A stretch of 64,000 bases of DNA, from the NCBI GenBank assembly GCA_016719855.1, contig JADJYH010000005.1:1-64000 (forward strand). The letters are read 5' to 3'. The stretch is from Saprospiraceae bacterium. Lineage in GTDB: Bacteria; Bacteroidota; Bacteroidia; Chitinophagales; Saprospiraceae. Under the pieces are notes generated by a model that saw nothing but the letters and a program-made list of their open reading frames with translations, did no database searches and had not been told where the DNA came from. Below are positions 9,609-19,143 of this stretch, one piece after another. How positions within the stretch are numbered: the first letter of the stretch is position 1; the number at the start of each line of letters is the position of its first letter. The translations under genes were made by a program, and so were the position numbers.

Positions 9609-10165
9609 TTTTCAATAATTATGCTGATGGGTTCTCCAAATTCCGTGACGATGATAAAGGAAGGGATGTTCATCGAATTGGACAGCCCGACCCGTCGAAG
9701 CCGCTGCTTTATTCTTTGGGACATTTTTCCCCGGCTTCCTTTGTTGATGCCGGAAACTTCGAGGGTTGCGTTCAGGTAATTATCTGGGTCAAATTGCGCA
9801 CTGCCTTCCCCATGGCCCAACCAATAATCAAAACCCGTTCCGATGACGGCTTGCTCGACTACTTGGTAATCCGTCAAGTCGGCTACCAGCAGGAATGAAA
9901 TGGCGATTGCGTCATTTTCTGCCACATCCCTGGGTTCTTGCCAGCCCCCAAGTTTAGCAACTGGCTGCCAGTTCAACTCAAAAGATGCCCCCATGTCCCC
10001 TTCCACTTTTAGCGAAACGCCTGTCCGATGCCCCTGGTTTTCCAGCGCAATCACGCAGCTTTCTGCATAATAGTCGCATTGAATGGGCGACAGGTTGGGA
10101 AAATCTTCCTTTAACTTGTGAATGTGAAGTGTCCGCGTAGTTGCCAAGGGCTTGCTTTTTTTCAC
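9605..10165 (-). CDS. Uncharacterised protein, first gene of a translationally coupled pair
   Basis: A clean 186-residue frame. Features: CDYYAESCVIALENQGHRTGV near residues 29-50, FELNWQPVAKLGGWQEPRD, an Ala/Ile-rich segment AIAISFLLVADLTDYQVVEQ, the block GTGFDYWLGHGEG, LNATLEVSGINKG, and the tail FIIVTEFGEPISII. The blocks FDYWLG, LEVSGI and IIVTEFG are ones I recall from an unnamed family found mainly in filamentous cyanobacteria and other multicellular or aggregating bacteria, usually followed by a small TPR-like gene as here. No signal peptide, so cytoplasmic. No enzymatic motif is visible and no function is known to me. Confidence 0.6.
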   Translation of the reverse strand: MKKSKPLATTRTLHIHKLKEDFPNLSPIQCDYYAESCVIALENQGHRTGVSLKVEGDMGASFELNWQPVAKLGGWQEPRDVAENDAIAISFLLVADLTDYQVVEQAVIGTGFDYWLGHGEGSAQFDPDNYLNATLEVSGINKGSRGKMSQRIKQRLRRVGLSNSMNIPSFIIVTEFGEPISIIIEK

Positions 10166-10169
10166 AATG

Positions 10170-10407
10170 TTACAGGTTTTTTAGAAAAGCAAGCCCTATC
10201 AAATCAATAAAAGATGGCGGGACTCGACGGCTTTTCCGGTAAAGGGTTGTCGGTGAGGTTACATACCCGTTTTGCGCCGCCCACTGAAAAATGATTTCAT
10301 CATCGGCATTCGGGTCGCCGACTTTTGACCAATGCAAACAAACGAACCCCACTTTTGCCACCGGTGGTTCACAGGATGCTGGCAAATGGTAAAGGGCGCT
10401 CACCTGT
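10170..10407 (-). pseudogene. Remnant of a DUF5615 (PIN-like) toxin gene
   Basis: Minus-strand translation contains CLHWSKVGDPNADDEIIF followed by QWAAQNGYV, a close match to the core of DUF5615 PIN-like proteins (HWS.VGDP.A.D..I..WA...GYVV.THDLDFG). The THDLDFG block that should follow is missing and the reading shifts, ending at a stop at 10170. The N-terminal MK.L.D.N.SP stretch is also blurred. The gene sits between the coupled pair and the nuclease gene on the same strand. Truncation could be real decay or stacked read errors. Confidence 0.5.
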
Positions 10408-11414
10408 TCAACCCAATCCCTCCAACCGCTCCCGTATATCGTCGGCGGAGGGCAACAGGCCCGCAAGACCGGCGGGCAAGTCAGTGGTCAGCGTGTAAGT
10501 TGCGACACCGATAGGGAGGGCGGCACTTTTCAGGGCATATTCCACCACGGTCTTGTCTTTCGTTTTGCAGATGATGATGCCGATAGCGTCGTTTTCCTCC
10601 GGGAGTTTCATCTTTTCATTGAGTGCCGTCAGGTAAAACTCCATTTTACCTTTGTGTTCCGGCTCGAACTCGCCGATTTTCAGGTCAATGGCCACGAGGC
10701 TCCGCAGCCTTCGATGGAACAGCAACAAGTCAATGGAATACTCTTTTCTACCTACCGGCAGGCGGTGCTGGTTGGCGATAAAGGCAAAATCGCCGCCCAT
10801 TTCGATAAGGAACGACCGCATGTTCTTCAATATCGCCTGTTCCAGTTCATATTCAGAATGTTCATCGGAGAGTTCCAGAAAATCGAAAGTATATTCATCC
10901 TTGACGGCCAGTTTAGCCTGTACCACAAGGCTTCCGGGAGTGCCCGGTCGAAAGAGGTTTGGTTGAGCAGGTATTTTCGTAGGATTTGTTCCCTATCTGG
11001 TGGATAAGCACATCTTTCGTCCAGCCATATTTTTTGGTCATCCGAAGGTAGAATTCACGCTGGAGGTTGTCTTTACACTTGCTCATTATGACGACATTCT
11101 TCGTCCAGCTAATTTCTCCAACCAGCGGTTGGAGATTTTCTTGCCGTGCAAATTCTAAGTAAAACTGGCGCATGTACCACAGGTTTTGGGCAGAATAACC
11201 CTTGGCTCCGGGAAACTCCAACTGCAACTCCTTCGAAAGCTGTTCCCCAACCATGTTCCTCCTGCCGCTCGACAATCATCCTGCCGAGGCTCAGGTACAA
11301 TTCTATTAGTTGTTTGTTGACCGCCCGGAGGGCCGCTAATTGCGCTTCCCGGATTTTGGCCTTTACTTCGGCGACGAACCGGGTGAAGTGTGTTTTGTCA
11401 ATAGTATACATCAT
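10408..11414 (-). CDS. PDDEXK nuclease domain protein of the DUF1016/YhcG family, frameshifted
   Basis: About 335 residues. N-terminal DUF1016 helical domain (AAL RAVNKQLIELYLSLGR and VERQEEHGWG), a central segment with KGYSAQNLWYMRQFYLEF and ISWTKNVVIMSKCKD, then the C-terminal nuclease fold: LIEMGGDFAFIANQHRL, YSIDLLLFHRRLRSLV, AIDLKIGEFEPEHKGKM and FYLTALNEKM. The D-x-L..D-x-K arrangement (IDLLLFH ... AIDLKIGEF) is the family's catalytic core. YhcG-type proteins are cytoplasmic, often plasmid- or island-borne and linked to genome defence or competition. Slips at about 11240 and 10950 break the frame. It ends head-to-tail with the DUF5615 remnant. Confidence 0.8.
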
Positions 11415-11602
11415 TGATGACGTTTTTCGTGTGAGCGTAAAGGTAGGATTTTTGGTTCACGACCAAGTTTTTACAAGGTTTGGGAAAAATGATGCACTGC
11501 ACAATCCGAAAAATTCCGGCAAATGATATAAAGAACCTTTGCAGCGCAAATAAAAACAAGCTTAATGGTCTGTCAAGGTAAACATGACAGGTCGTTTCGC
11601 AC

Positions 11603-11636
11603 AAAGTCGGGGAGGTTTTGAACCCTGTCCGACTTT
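11603..11636. repeat. Degenerate hairpin, member of a gtcggggagg repeat family
   Basis: aaagtcgggg on the left pairs with ccgacttt on the right around an imperfect centre. The core gtcggggagg, tgaacc and ccgac is shared, with much better symmetry, with the hairpin at 28707-28739. It lies downstream of the regulator gene ending at 11689 and upstream of the nuclease gene, so it could act as a terminator for the former. The same order of blocks at two places suggests a dispersed repeat. Confidence 0.5.
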
Positions 11637-11688
11637 AGGCCAAGGACTTTGCAACCTGTCAGAATTAATTGGACAAACTACTACCCCC

Positions 11689-14600
11689 TCACCCTCGAAA
11701 CCTGCTCGGCGCTCCCCCAAACTCCTGTGAAAAAGTCCTTGTAAAATACGCCGGGTCGGCAAACCCGACGGCGTAGGCGATTTCGGAGATGTTCAGGTGG
11801 GTGGTTTCGAGCAGGATTTTGGCTTGCTGCAAGCGGATGCTGCGGATAAAAAGGGACAAGGTCTTCCCGGTGAGGGCTTTCAATTTTCGGTTCAATTGCG
11901 ATTCGCTCATGGCCATTTCACGGGCCAGTTCCTCGTTGCCGAAATTGGCGTCGTCGAGGTGGCCGAGGATAGAACGGGAGGCTTTTTCAAAAAAAATGGC
12001 TTCCAGTGAAGCGGTTGCCTGTGCAGGGGCATTTGTGGCGAGGGCAACGAAGTCCACTGCGGCATATTTTTGCTGCAAACGCTGTCGCAGTTCCACCAGT
12101 TTTTCCAGCCGGATAAGCAATTCTTCTTTCAAAAATGGCTTCGACAAATAGGCATCTGCGCCCACGCCCAGCCCTTCCAACCTGGACTCGACATCTGCCT
12201 TGGCGGTGAGCAATATGATGGGGATATGGCAGGTGCGCTCGTCGTTTTTCAAAAACTGCGTCACCTCAAAACCGTCCTTTTCAGGCATCATCACATCGCT
12301 GATGATGATGTCGGGAATGGTTTCCAGCGCCTTGTCTATGCCCGATTGACCGTCTTCTGCCCACAATATCTTGTATTGACCTTCCAGGCAGGTACGGATA
12401 TAAGTGGCCACGTCGGCATTGTCTTCGATGAGCAGCAGCAATGGCGCATCGTCGTTTTCCAGTCCGACAATACTCCCGGCGGAAGTTATCATTTCGGCCA
12501 TCGTACCGGAAGCCGGCACAGCCGTTTCTATCTGTGGCAAATCCAGGCTGCGAACCGCCGACTTCCTGACCGGGAGGCGCACGGTGAACTCGGCCCCCTG
12601 ACCGATTTCGCTTTTTACGGAAATGCTGCCACCCAACAATTCGACCAATTCTTTCGTCAAGGTCAAGCCGATACCCGTGCCCTCGCCTTTACGGGTATGC
12701 GCATCGTCCGCTTGGTAAAAACGGTCGAAGATGTTGGCGATATGCTCCGCAGAAATGCCGATTCCAGTATTGGAGATTTTGATTTGGAGGAAATGGTTGT
12801 TAGTACTGTTAGCAATTGAAGTGCTAACAGTACTCCTGGTTTTATCACCTCGCTGACATGGAGGATGACCTTGCCCTTTTCGGGTGTGAATTTGACGGCA
12901 TTGGACAGCAGGTTGGAGATGATTTGTTGCAATTTTCCCGGTCGTAGTCCATTTCAGCGACTTCACTTCCGGGTAAAAGGTCAATTGGATATGCTTGGTT
13001 GCTGCGTAGGAATGGAAGCTTTCGAAAGGTATTGCAGGAAAAGCACCACATCGCCCAACTCCCAGTCCACGCTCATTTTCCCACTATCCAGCTTCGACAG
13101 GTCGAGCATCTGGTTGATGAGGCGGAGCAGGTTTTGGCCGTTGCGCTGAATCAGCGAAAAACTTTTGCCCAATAGCTGCCTGTCCTCACTGCCAACTGCC
13201 GACTGCCAACTGCCGACTGCCAACTGTTCCGCCATTCCCAAAATCACCGTCAGCGGGGTGCGGAACTCGTGGGTGATGTTGGTGTACAGCTTCGTTTTGA
13301 GCAAATCAATTTCCTGGAGGCGCAGTTTGTCCGCTTTTTCCAGCACCTGCTTGATTTGATATTCCCTGATAAAATACAAAATGGTCAGCAACGCCAACCC
13401 GTACAATACGAATGCCCACCATCTCAAATAGTATGGACGCAGGACATGGATGGGATGGTCAATTCCTGCTTCGACCATGCACCCGAATAGCTTTGTCCGG
13501 CGATGCGGAGGGTGTATTTGCCGTAAGGCAATCCACTAATGCGGAGCAATGGTTCTTTATGTACTGCCACTCCTTGTCAAAACCCTCGATTTGATATTTG
13601 TAGTAACTGACGGGAGATTGAAAGTCGAGCAGCGCAAATTCCAGGCTGAAAAACTTGTCGCCCGGATGCAAGGGTGATTTCCTGTTTGGTGAGCAGTTCG
13701 TGCGTTAAGTTGGTCAGTTTATTTTCGCGCCAAGAAACTGATTAAAATTTGTGGTAGGGATTTGCCCGTCTGTCGCATCCGTTCCAAAGTCACGGGGATG
13801 AAAGGCCGTCAATCCGTCAATCCCACCGAATAACAGCACCATCCGCTCCCTTATAGCTGGAAACACGGTTGAATTCATTGTGGGCGATACCATCTTTGGC
13901 GGAAAATGCATTGATATAATGAGTACTTAAATTAAATCGCACCAATCCATTGTCGGTACTCACCCAGAGGTTGCCAAAGTCATCCGGGAGGATGTTGTAC
14001 AAGGTATTGGAGGGCATGCCGTCCTGTATCGTAAACGATTGAAAAGCACCATTGGCCCGGTCCCACCGGAGCAATCCTTCCGTTGGTGGCCAACCAAAAA
14101 TGCCATCGGGTCTTCGATAAATCCCGCAATCGCTAACCGGCATCCGGTGTTTCGTCCACCACATTTCCGTCCCAAAAATCGGTGATGCAAAGGTCTTTGA
14201 ATGCGGTAACACCCCGAACCACCGACTGCCCAGTAATGCTGGTCTTTGGGGCTGAAAATAATCCGGTAAATGAAATTCGAAAGGGCATGGCCTGTCGGCA
14301 TGATTCGACCGGCGTGATGCTGTTTTCCCGGATGTCCCAAACCAACAACTTCCCGTGGTCATTCCCAATAAGTAGCGCCCGCAAAGGATATTGCGCCCAT
14401 ATAAAACCAATCGTTGACCGGTATGCTTTGGGTCCAAGTTCAAGTCCAGCAAACTGGAAACCGCCATGCCCGGTAAATCAATGGAATGGCACCCGCTACC
14501 GAAAAAATAGACTTTGTCGTCCCGTTTATCAAAGCAATGAATCCAAATATCATCGGCCACCTTGAGCTTGAAAAGTATTTCCCTTCCTTTTTATCATAAA

Positions 14601-15733
14601 AACCAACCCGAAATGCCCCCGTCCAAATGTTGCCACGGCATCGGCAAAGATCCCTGCACCTGGTTGCCCAGGATCCCGCATATCAAAAGCCGCCTTGTTG
14701 AAAAGTACCTGAAACTGTTTTTGGAAGGCGTGAACTTATGAACCCCCGGTGTGCAAATCCAATAGTTGCCTTGCCGGTCGCTAAAAAGGACAGGTTCACC
14801 GAAAGTCTTTGCCCACATCGGGCCTGTCAATAAGGGAGAAAACTTATAGTCTTTAAAACAAAAGGCCGTTGTTCAACGGCAGCAGATGGCGGGGCCAAAT
14901 TTGTCGTTCCGGCGCGCCAATGGAACTCCAGGTTGTTAAAAACGTTGAAGGTGGGCAAATCACAGGGGCGGTATTCATTTTTAACCCCCGTCAAGCTATG
15001 CTTTCTATTATCAATGGGAACCTTGCTCTTTTGTCCAAAGAAACAAACTCCAGCAAGCCCTCCTCATTGAAATAGGACAGTTTTTTAGATGGCTCCGTGT
15101 TGATCACCATGCGGTTGCCAAAAAAGGAAACCCTTTCGTTGAAGGCGATGCTTTCGCCGTTGGCATGTGGCGTGTAGTCCGGGTTGCGCCACGATTTATC
15201 CAAGGTTTCACTTGCATCCACCACCAGTTCAAAACCCCTTCCAGTTATGTAACGGTAAACCAAGGCATTCCTGACCAAGAGGTAAATGTCACCTTGCTGG
15301 TTGGGTAAAATGCTTGTAATCTCGTTCGGGTCAAATGGCAGGTCTGGAAATTTTTCCTCCAGCGGCGTCAGCTCACCACTGACAGGGTTGTAAATATCGG
15401 TCTTCCCGTCCGTATCGAAAGTCCCTTCTGCTATGCCGTAGGAGATCCAAAGGTTGCCCGCTTGGTCTTCGGCCAGATTGACTATTCGGTTGCGTTGCAG
15501 GCCATCCCGTTTGGTCAGTAGTGTGAAACGTTTTCCGTCGAAACGGTTCAGCCCGTTGCGAGTCCCGAACCACAAAAACCACGTTGGTCCTGCAGCCCAC
15601 AGAGTACCTCCCTGCTGGCCAGGCCGTCTTCCACGCTGAGGAATTGGTGATTGTATTGCAAGTCCTGGGCTTGCATCAACAGCGGCAAAACAGCATAAAA
15701 AATGAAGACAATTATGGCACGAGAACAACGCAT
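11689..15733 (-). CDS. Hybrid two-component system: propeller sensor, kinase, receiver and AraC output in one chain
   Basis: About 1,350 residues, frameshifted. MRCSRAIIVFIFYAVLPLL-type signal peptide at 15733, then QFLSVEDGLASREV and LWFGTRNGLNRFDGKRF of periplasmic two-component propeller repeats (15700 to about 13850), a Y_Y_Y domain (YYKYQIEGFDKEWQYI, about 13590), one membrane helix (WWAFVLYGLALLTILYF, about 13400), HisKA with NITHEFRTPLTV (about 13275), HATPase (NLLSNAVKFT; FDRFYQADDAHTRKGEGTG), receiver (LLLIEDN, IIISDVMMPEKDGFE, LLTAK) and HTH_18 (VGFADPAYFTRTF). Such proteins sense oligosaccharides in the periplasm and switch on degradation genes. The glycan-related genes at 17.5-20.9 kb are plausible targets, by position only. 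The start at 15733 is preferred because it gives a signal peptide in frame with the first propeller repeat. Confidence 0.88.
12802..12834. repeat. Perfect 13-bp inverted repeat inside the kinase ATPase domain
   Basis: agtactgttagca at 12802-12814 pairs exactly with 12822-12834 around a 7-base loop. It encodes the stretch around RSTVSTSIANSTNN in a surface loop that is variable in length among HATPase domains, just before IKISNTGIGI. A palindrome this exact in coding DNA suggests an inserted element tolerated because the loop is unconstrained. Confidence 0.6.
13188..13226. repeat. Tandem 14-bp repeat in the HisKA linker of the hybrid kinase
   Basis: Unit actgccaactgccg repeated about 2.8 times. 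On the coding (minus) strand it adds the Ser/Gly/Trp-rich sequence AVGSWQSAVGS between the phosphoacceptor helix and the second helix (RQLLGKSFSLIQ). The insert is a simple-sequence expansion not seen in ordinary HisKA domains, where this turn is short. Confidence 0.65.
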
Positions 15734-15844
15734 TCAGACAAATTAGGAAGGAAGAATGGGTATGAGGCAAAGAGAAACAGTAAACTTGATTGACCCTTGG
15801 CAAATTTATGATTTTAGCCTGACTGATCGCTTATATCAAAAACC

Positions 15845-17508
15845 TCACCACCCCAAAATCACCTGCGCCAGCAGAATCTTTTGCCACCATCGCCGTGGAA
15901 AGACCGTGGCATAGCCGATGTTGGCAGCGCCCGTGTCGTCTTTTCATTGGCGAAGGCGAGGCAGGCGGGCTGCGTGTGCAGGGCGGACATCACGCCCATG
16001 AGCAGGTTGTACGGCATTTTGAACACCAACCGAAAGACGAGCATCCCCAGCAACGCTGTCGCCAACGTGACGATGGCACCCAACACAATCAATTGAAAAC
16101 CAGCCGATTGGAAGGTGGAATAAAACGAGTAGCCCGACTTGAGGCCAATGCCCGCCAAAAAGAACACGGCGCCCAATTGCCGAAGGGTAAGGTTTGCATT
16201 CAGCGACATGCCCCAAACGATGCGCCCGCTCCTGCCCAGTTTGCCCAAAATCAAAGCGACGATGAGCGGCCCAGCCGCAAAGCCCAACTTGAACGTGGAA
16301 CCGCCCGGCAGCGGGATGGGCAACATGCCCAAGAGCAGCCCCAACGCAATGCCGATGGAAATGCTGATGTAGTCCACCTCCGAGAGCCGTTGGTAGCTGT
16401 CGCCGAGGTACTTGCTGATTTCCTTCATCTTGGTTTTGGGGGCAATGATGCGCACCTGGTCGCCCGCTTCCAACACCATGTCGCCATGGGTGGGCAAGTC
16501 CACGTCGCCCGCCGGATGCGGGTGATGATGGCCTGGAAGTGGTGGTAGAGGTCAAGTTGCTGGATGCTTTTGCCAACGACCGCTTTGTTGGAAACAAAAT
16601 GCGGCGTACGTCAACGGTGCTTGCGTCCAGCGAGAGGTCCCTGCCGGACGGGATGCCAAAATGGGCCTGAAATTTCTTAAGCTCGGCGGGTGACCGACGA
16701 GGGTGAGGATATCGCCTTTTAGGATGATGGTTTCTGGCCCAGGAACTTCTATTTCCGTTCCACCCCTTGAGAGTCGCCGGGAGACGACGATATTGTTCAA
16801 TTCGCCGGACTTGCCGATTTCCACCAGGCTCTTTCCTGCCAGCCGGGAATTGGTGACGATGACATTGACGTTTTCCAGTTCCTCGGTGCTGATGCCGGTG
16901 AGTTCAGCCGTGGTTGCTGCCTCTTTTTGAAGTCAATGCGCCAAAACTTGATGCCCATTTGGAACAAAAAATGACGCCAATCACGCCAATCGGGTAGGCG
17001 AGCGAGTACCCCACGACTGGTTCGGCCAGCAAGTTCCTCGCTGCCTCCGATGTTGGGTCGGTGATGGAGTTCTTGAGGATGTCCACCACGGAAGCCAATG
17101 CAGGGTGTTGGTCAGCGAGCCGCAAAAAAGCCCCGCCGTGAGCGTGCTTTTCATGCCCATCAACTTGCCCAACAAAATGGTCAATGCAGCGGAAACGACC
17201 AAAATTCCGAAGACCAACAGGTTGTCACGCAGTCCTGATTTTTTGAAAGAGGCGAAAAAGCTTGGTCCCGACCGAAGGCCGATGGTGTACACGAACAGCA
17301 CCAACCCAAGGATGTAAATAATGTCCGGCAAGGCCATGTCCGGGTGCATGGCCCCGAATGCCAGCCCGACGAAGAGTACGGCGGCCACCCCAAAGCTGAA
17401 ACCCCTAACCCTAATCCGGCCAATGAAATAGCCGATGGCAATGACGAGGAAGAGCAGGAGTGGCTTGTTTTCGAGGAGGAGTTGAACGATGGCGTCGTAG
17501 AGATTCAT
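15845..17508 (-). CDS. AspT/YbjL-type membrane transporter with RCK_C domain, frameshifted
   Basis: About 550 residues from MNLYDAIVQLLLENKPLLLF. The first half holds five or six membrane helices of the AspT/YidE/YbjL duplication domain (FLVIAIGYFIGRIRVRG; YILGLVLFVYTIGLRSGPSF; AGLFCGSLTNT-PALASVVD). A soluble middle carries TrkA-C/RCK_C-type strands (GKSGELNNIVVSRRL; VLEAGDQVRIIAPKTKM) and the second membrane repeat follows (GFAAGPLIVALILGKLGRSG; GAVFFLAGIGLKSGYSFYS), ending AKILLAQVILGW. The AAE family exchanges carboxylates such as aspartate and alanine; the substrate here is unknown. Frame changes occur near 17110, 16920, 16680, 16540 and 15930. It sits head-to-tail upstream of the hybrid regulator. 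Confidence 0.8.
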
Positions 17509-17521
17509 ATTTGGTGCAAAA

Positions 17522-18981
17522 CTACCTTATAAATTTCAACACGGGCACGGGAGCCAGAGGACACGAGAGCTCCTTGGGTCTCTGCGTCTCCGGGGCCTCC
17601 GTGTTGAAAAAAACCTTAAAACTCCGCACCTTCACGCTCCGAAACGACACCGCATCCCCGTGGTCTTGGAGCAGGATATGCCCTTGTGGCCAGTTGCCGA
17701 AGTTGGGCCAGTCCTTGTACTTCGAATAAGCCACGAGGGCGTTGAACATCGGCGTATTTCGCTCGTATTCAAGGGTTTGAAAGCCGTTCAGCCAATGCTC
17801 CACGTGGTTGCCACGCACCACGATGCGCAGTTGGTTCCACTCACCAACGCCCCTGAACTCCTTTCCCCGGCTTGGCACGGACAGGTTGGCGGCAGGGATG
17901 AGGTCGTACAGCGAGCCGAGTGTCCGGTTGCCCTTCACGCCAAGCAGGGCGTCGGGATGCTTGGCATCGTCGAGGATTTGGAACTCGCAGCCGATGGCCG
18001 AGCCTGCGCCTTGGTTTAGGTCGGGCTGCACGAAGTATTTGACGCCGCTGTTGGCGCCTTCCGTGATTTTGAATTCGAGCTTTAGTTCAAAATTGCTGAA
18101 CTGCTCCCTCGTCACGATGTCGCCACCGCCAGTGCTTTCACCGCCAGAACTTGGTTGTACGATTAGCACACCGTCCTTCATCGCCCAGCCAGTGGCAGGG
18201 AAGTTAGTGGAGCGGGCGGAGCGCCAGCCTTTCGAGGTCTTGCCATCCCAGAGCAAGCGCCAACCGTGGCGCAACTCATTGTCCGTCAGCGTGTTGGCAA
18301 GGTAGTTTTCTTCAGGGCAGGTTGGTTCCACGGCCCAGCGGTCAGCTTCCAGTGCCTCGGTTTTGATGCGGATATTGCGCCAGCGGATTTCACGCCCGGC
18401 CAGCTCAGGGCTGCCGATGCTGTGAACTTGCAGGGCGATGAAACCCGTTGCCGTCAGGTCGTCCACGACGTTGGCGGTCTGCACGCCGTTCACCCAGATG
18501 CGCAGCTCGTCGCCGATGGCTTCGATGTGGTAGCTGTTCCAATCGCCGTTTTTGAAGGCCAAGCGACCAGGTTCGTTTTCTGCGAGGGCGGCGAGCCAGC
18601 CCCGGCGACCCTCGTCGTAGATGCCGCCGCTGTAGGCACGGGGGCTTGGGTCAATCTCGGCCTGATAGCCGTGTACCCTGCCTTTCTGGTAATCGGGCAG
18701 GCTGTTGCTGCGAAACTGGATGCCGGAATTGAGCGAGGGATCCACCTTCACCTCCAGTTCGAGGATGAAATCGGCGTAGTTTTTTCGGTGCAAAAGAAAG
18801 GTGTTGGGCGTGTTGGCCTTGGTCGTCCCGACGATTTCGGCGTTCTCGACCCGGTAGGTGGCTTGGCCGTTTTGACCGTCCAGCCGCTGAGGTCTTTGCC
18901 GTTGAAGAGCGGCTGCCAGCCGGACTGGGCTGTGGCGATTTGCGAAGCGAGGAAAAGAAGAACTAAGGGGAAATGTTTCAT
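17522..18981 (-). CDS. Secreted protein with two DUF1080 (3-keto-disaccharide hydrolase-type) domains
   Basis: Start MKHFPLVLLFLASQIATAQ gives a clear signal peptide, followed by GWQPLFNGKDLSGWTVK, the family's opening motif; one slip near 18870 joins the rest. First DUF1080: DFILELEVKVDPSLNSGIQFR and GRVHGYQAEIDPSPRAYSG. Second: GWRLLWDGKTSKGWRS, NFELKLEFKITEGANSGVK and IGCEFQILDDAKHPDA. The fold is concanavalin-like and binds or cleaves sugars; in Bacteroidota several members act on 3-keto-glycosides. Length about 490 residues fits tandem-domain members. It is divergent from the GH43-like gene at 19144, sharing a 160-bp intergenic region. The last 20 residues look shifted. Confidence 0.85.
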
Positions 18982-19143
18982 GATTTTCGTTTTGCCAAAG
19001 GTAGAAATTCCACCGTATGGCAGTGAAACAAAAACGCCGCCATGCCATTCTTCAGGCTCAAATGTCGGTGTTAAAAGACCGTAATGGTTTATCAAACTGT
19101 TTATAAAATTCTGCCTATTCTTGCAAGCAATAATATTGAAAAC

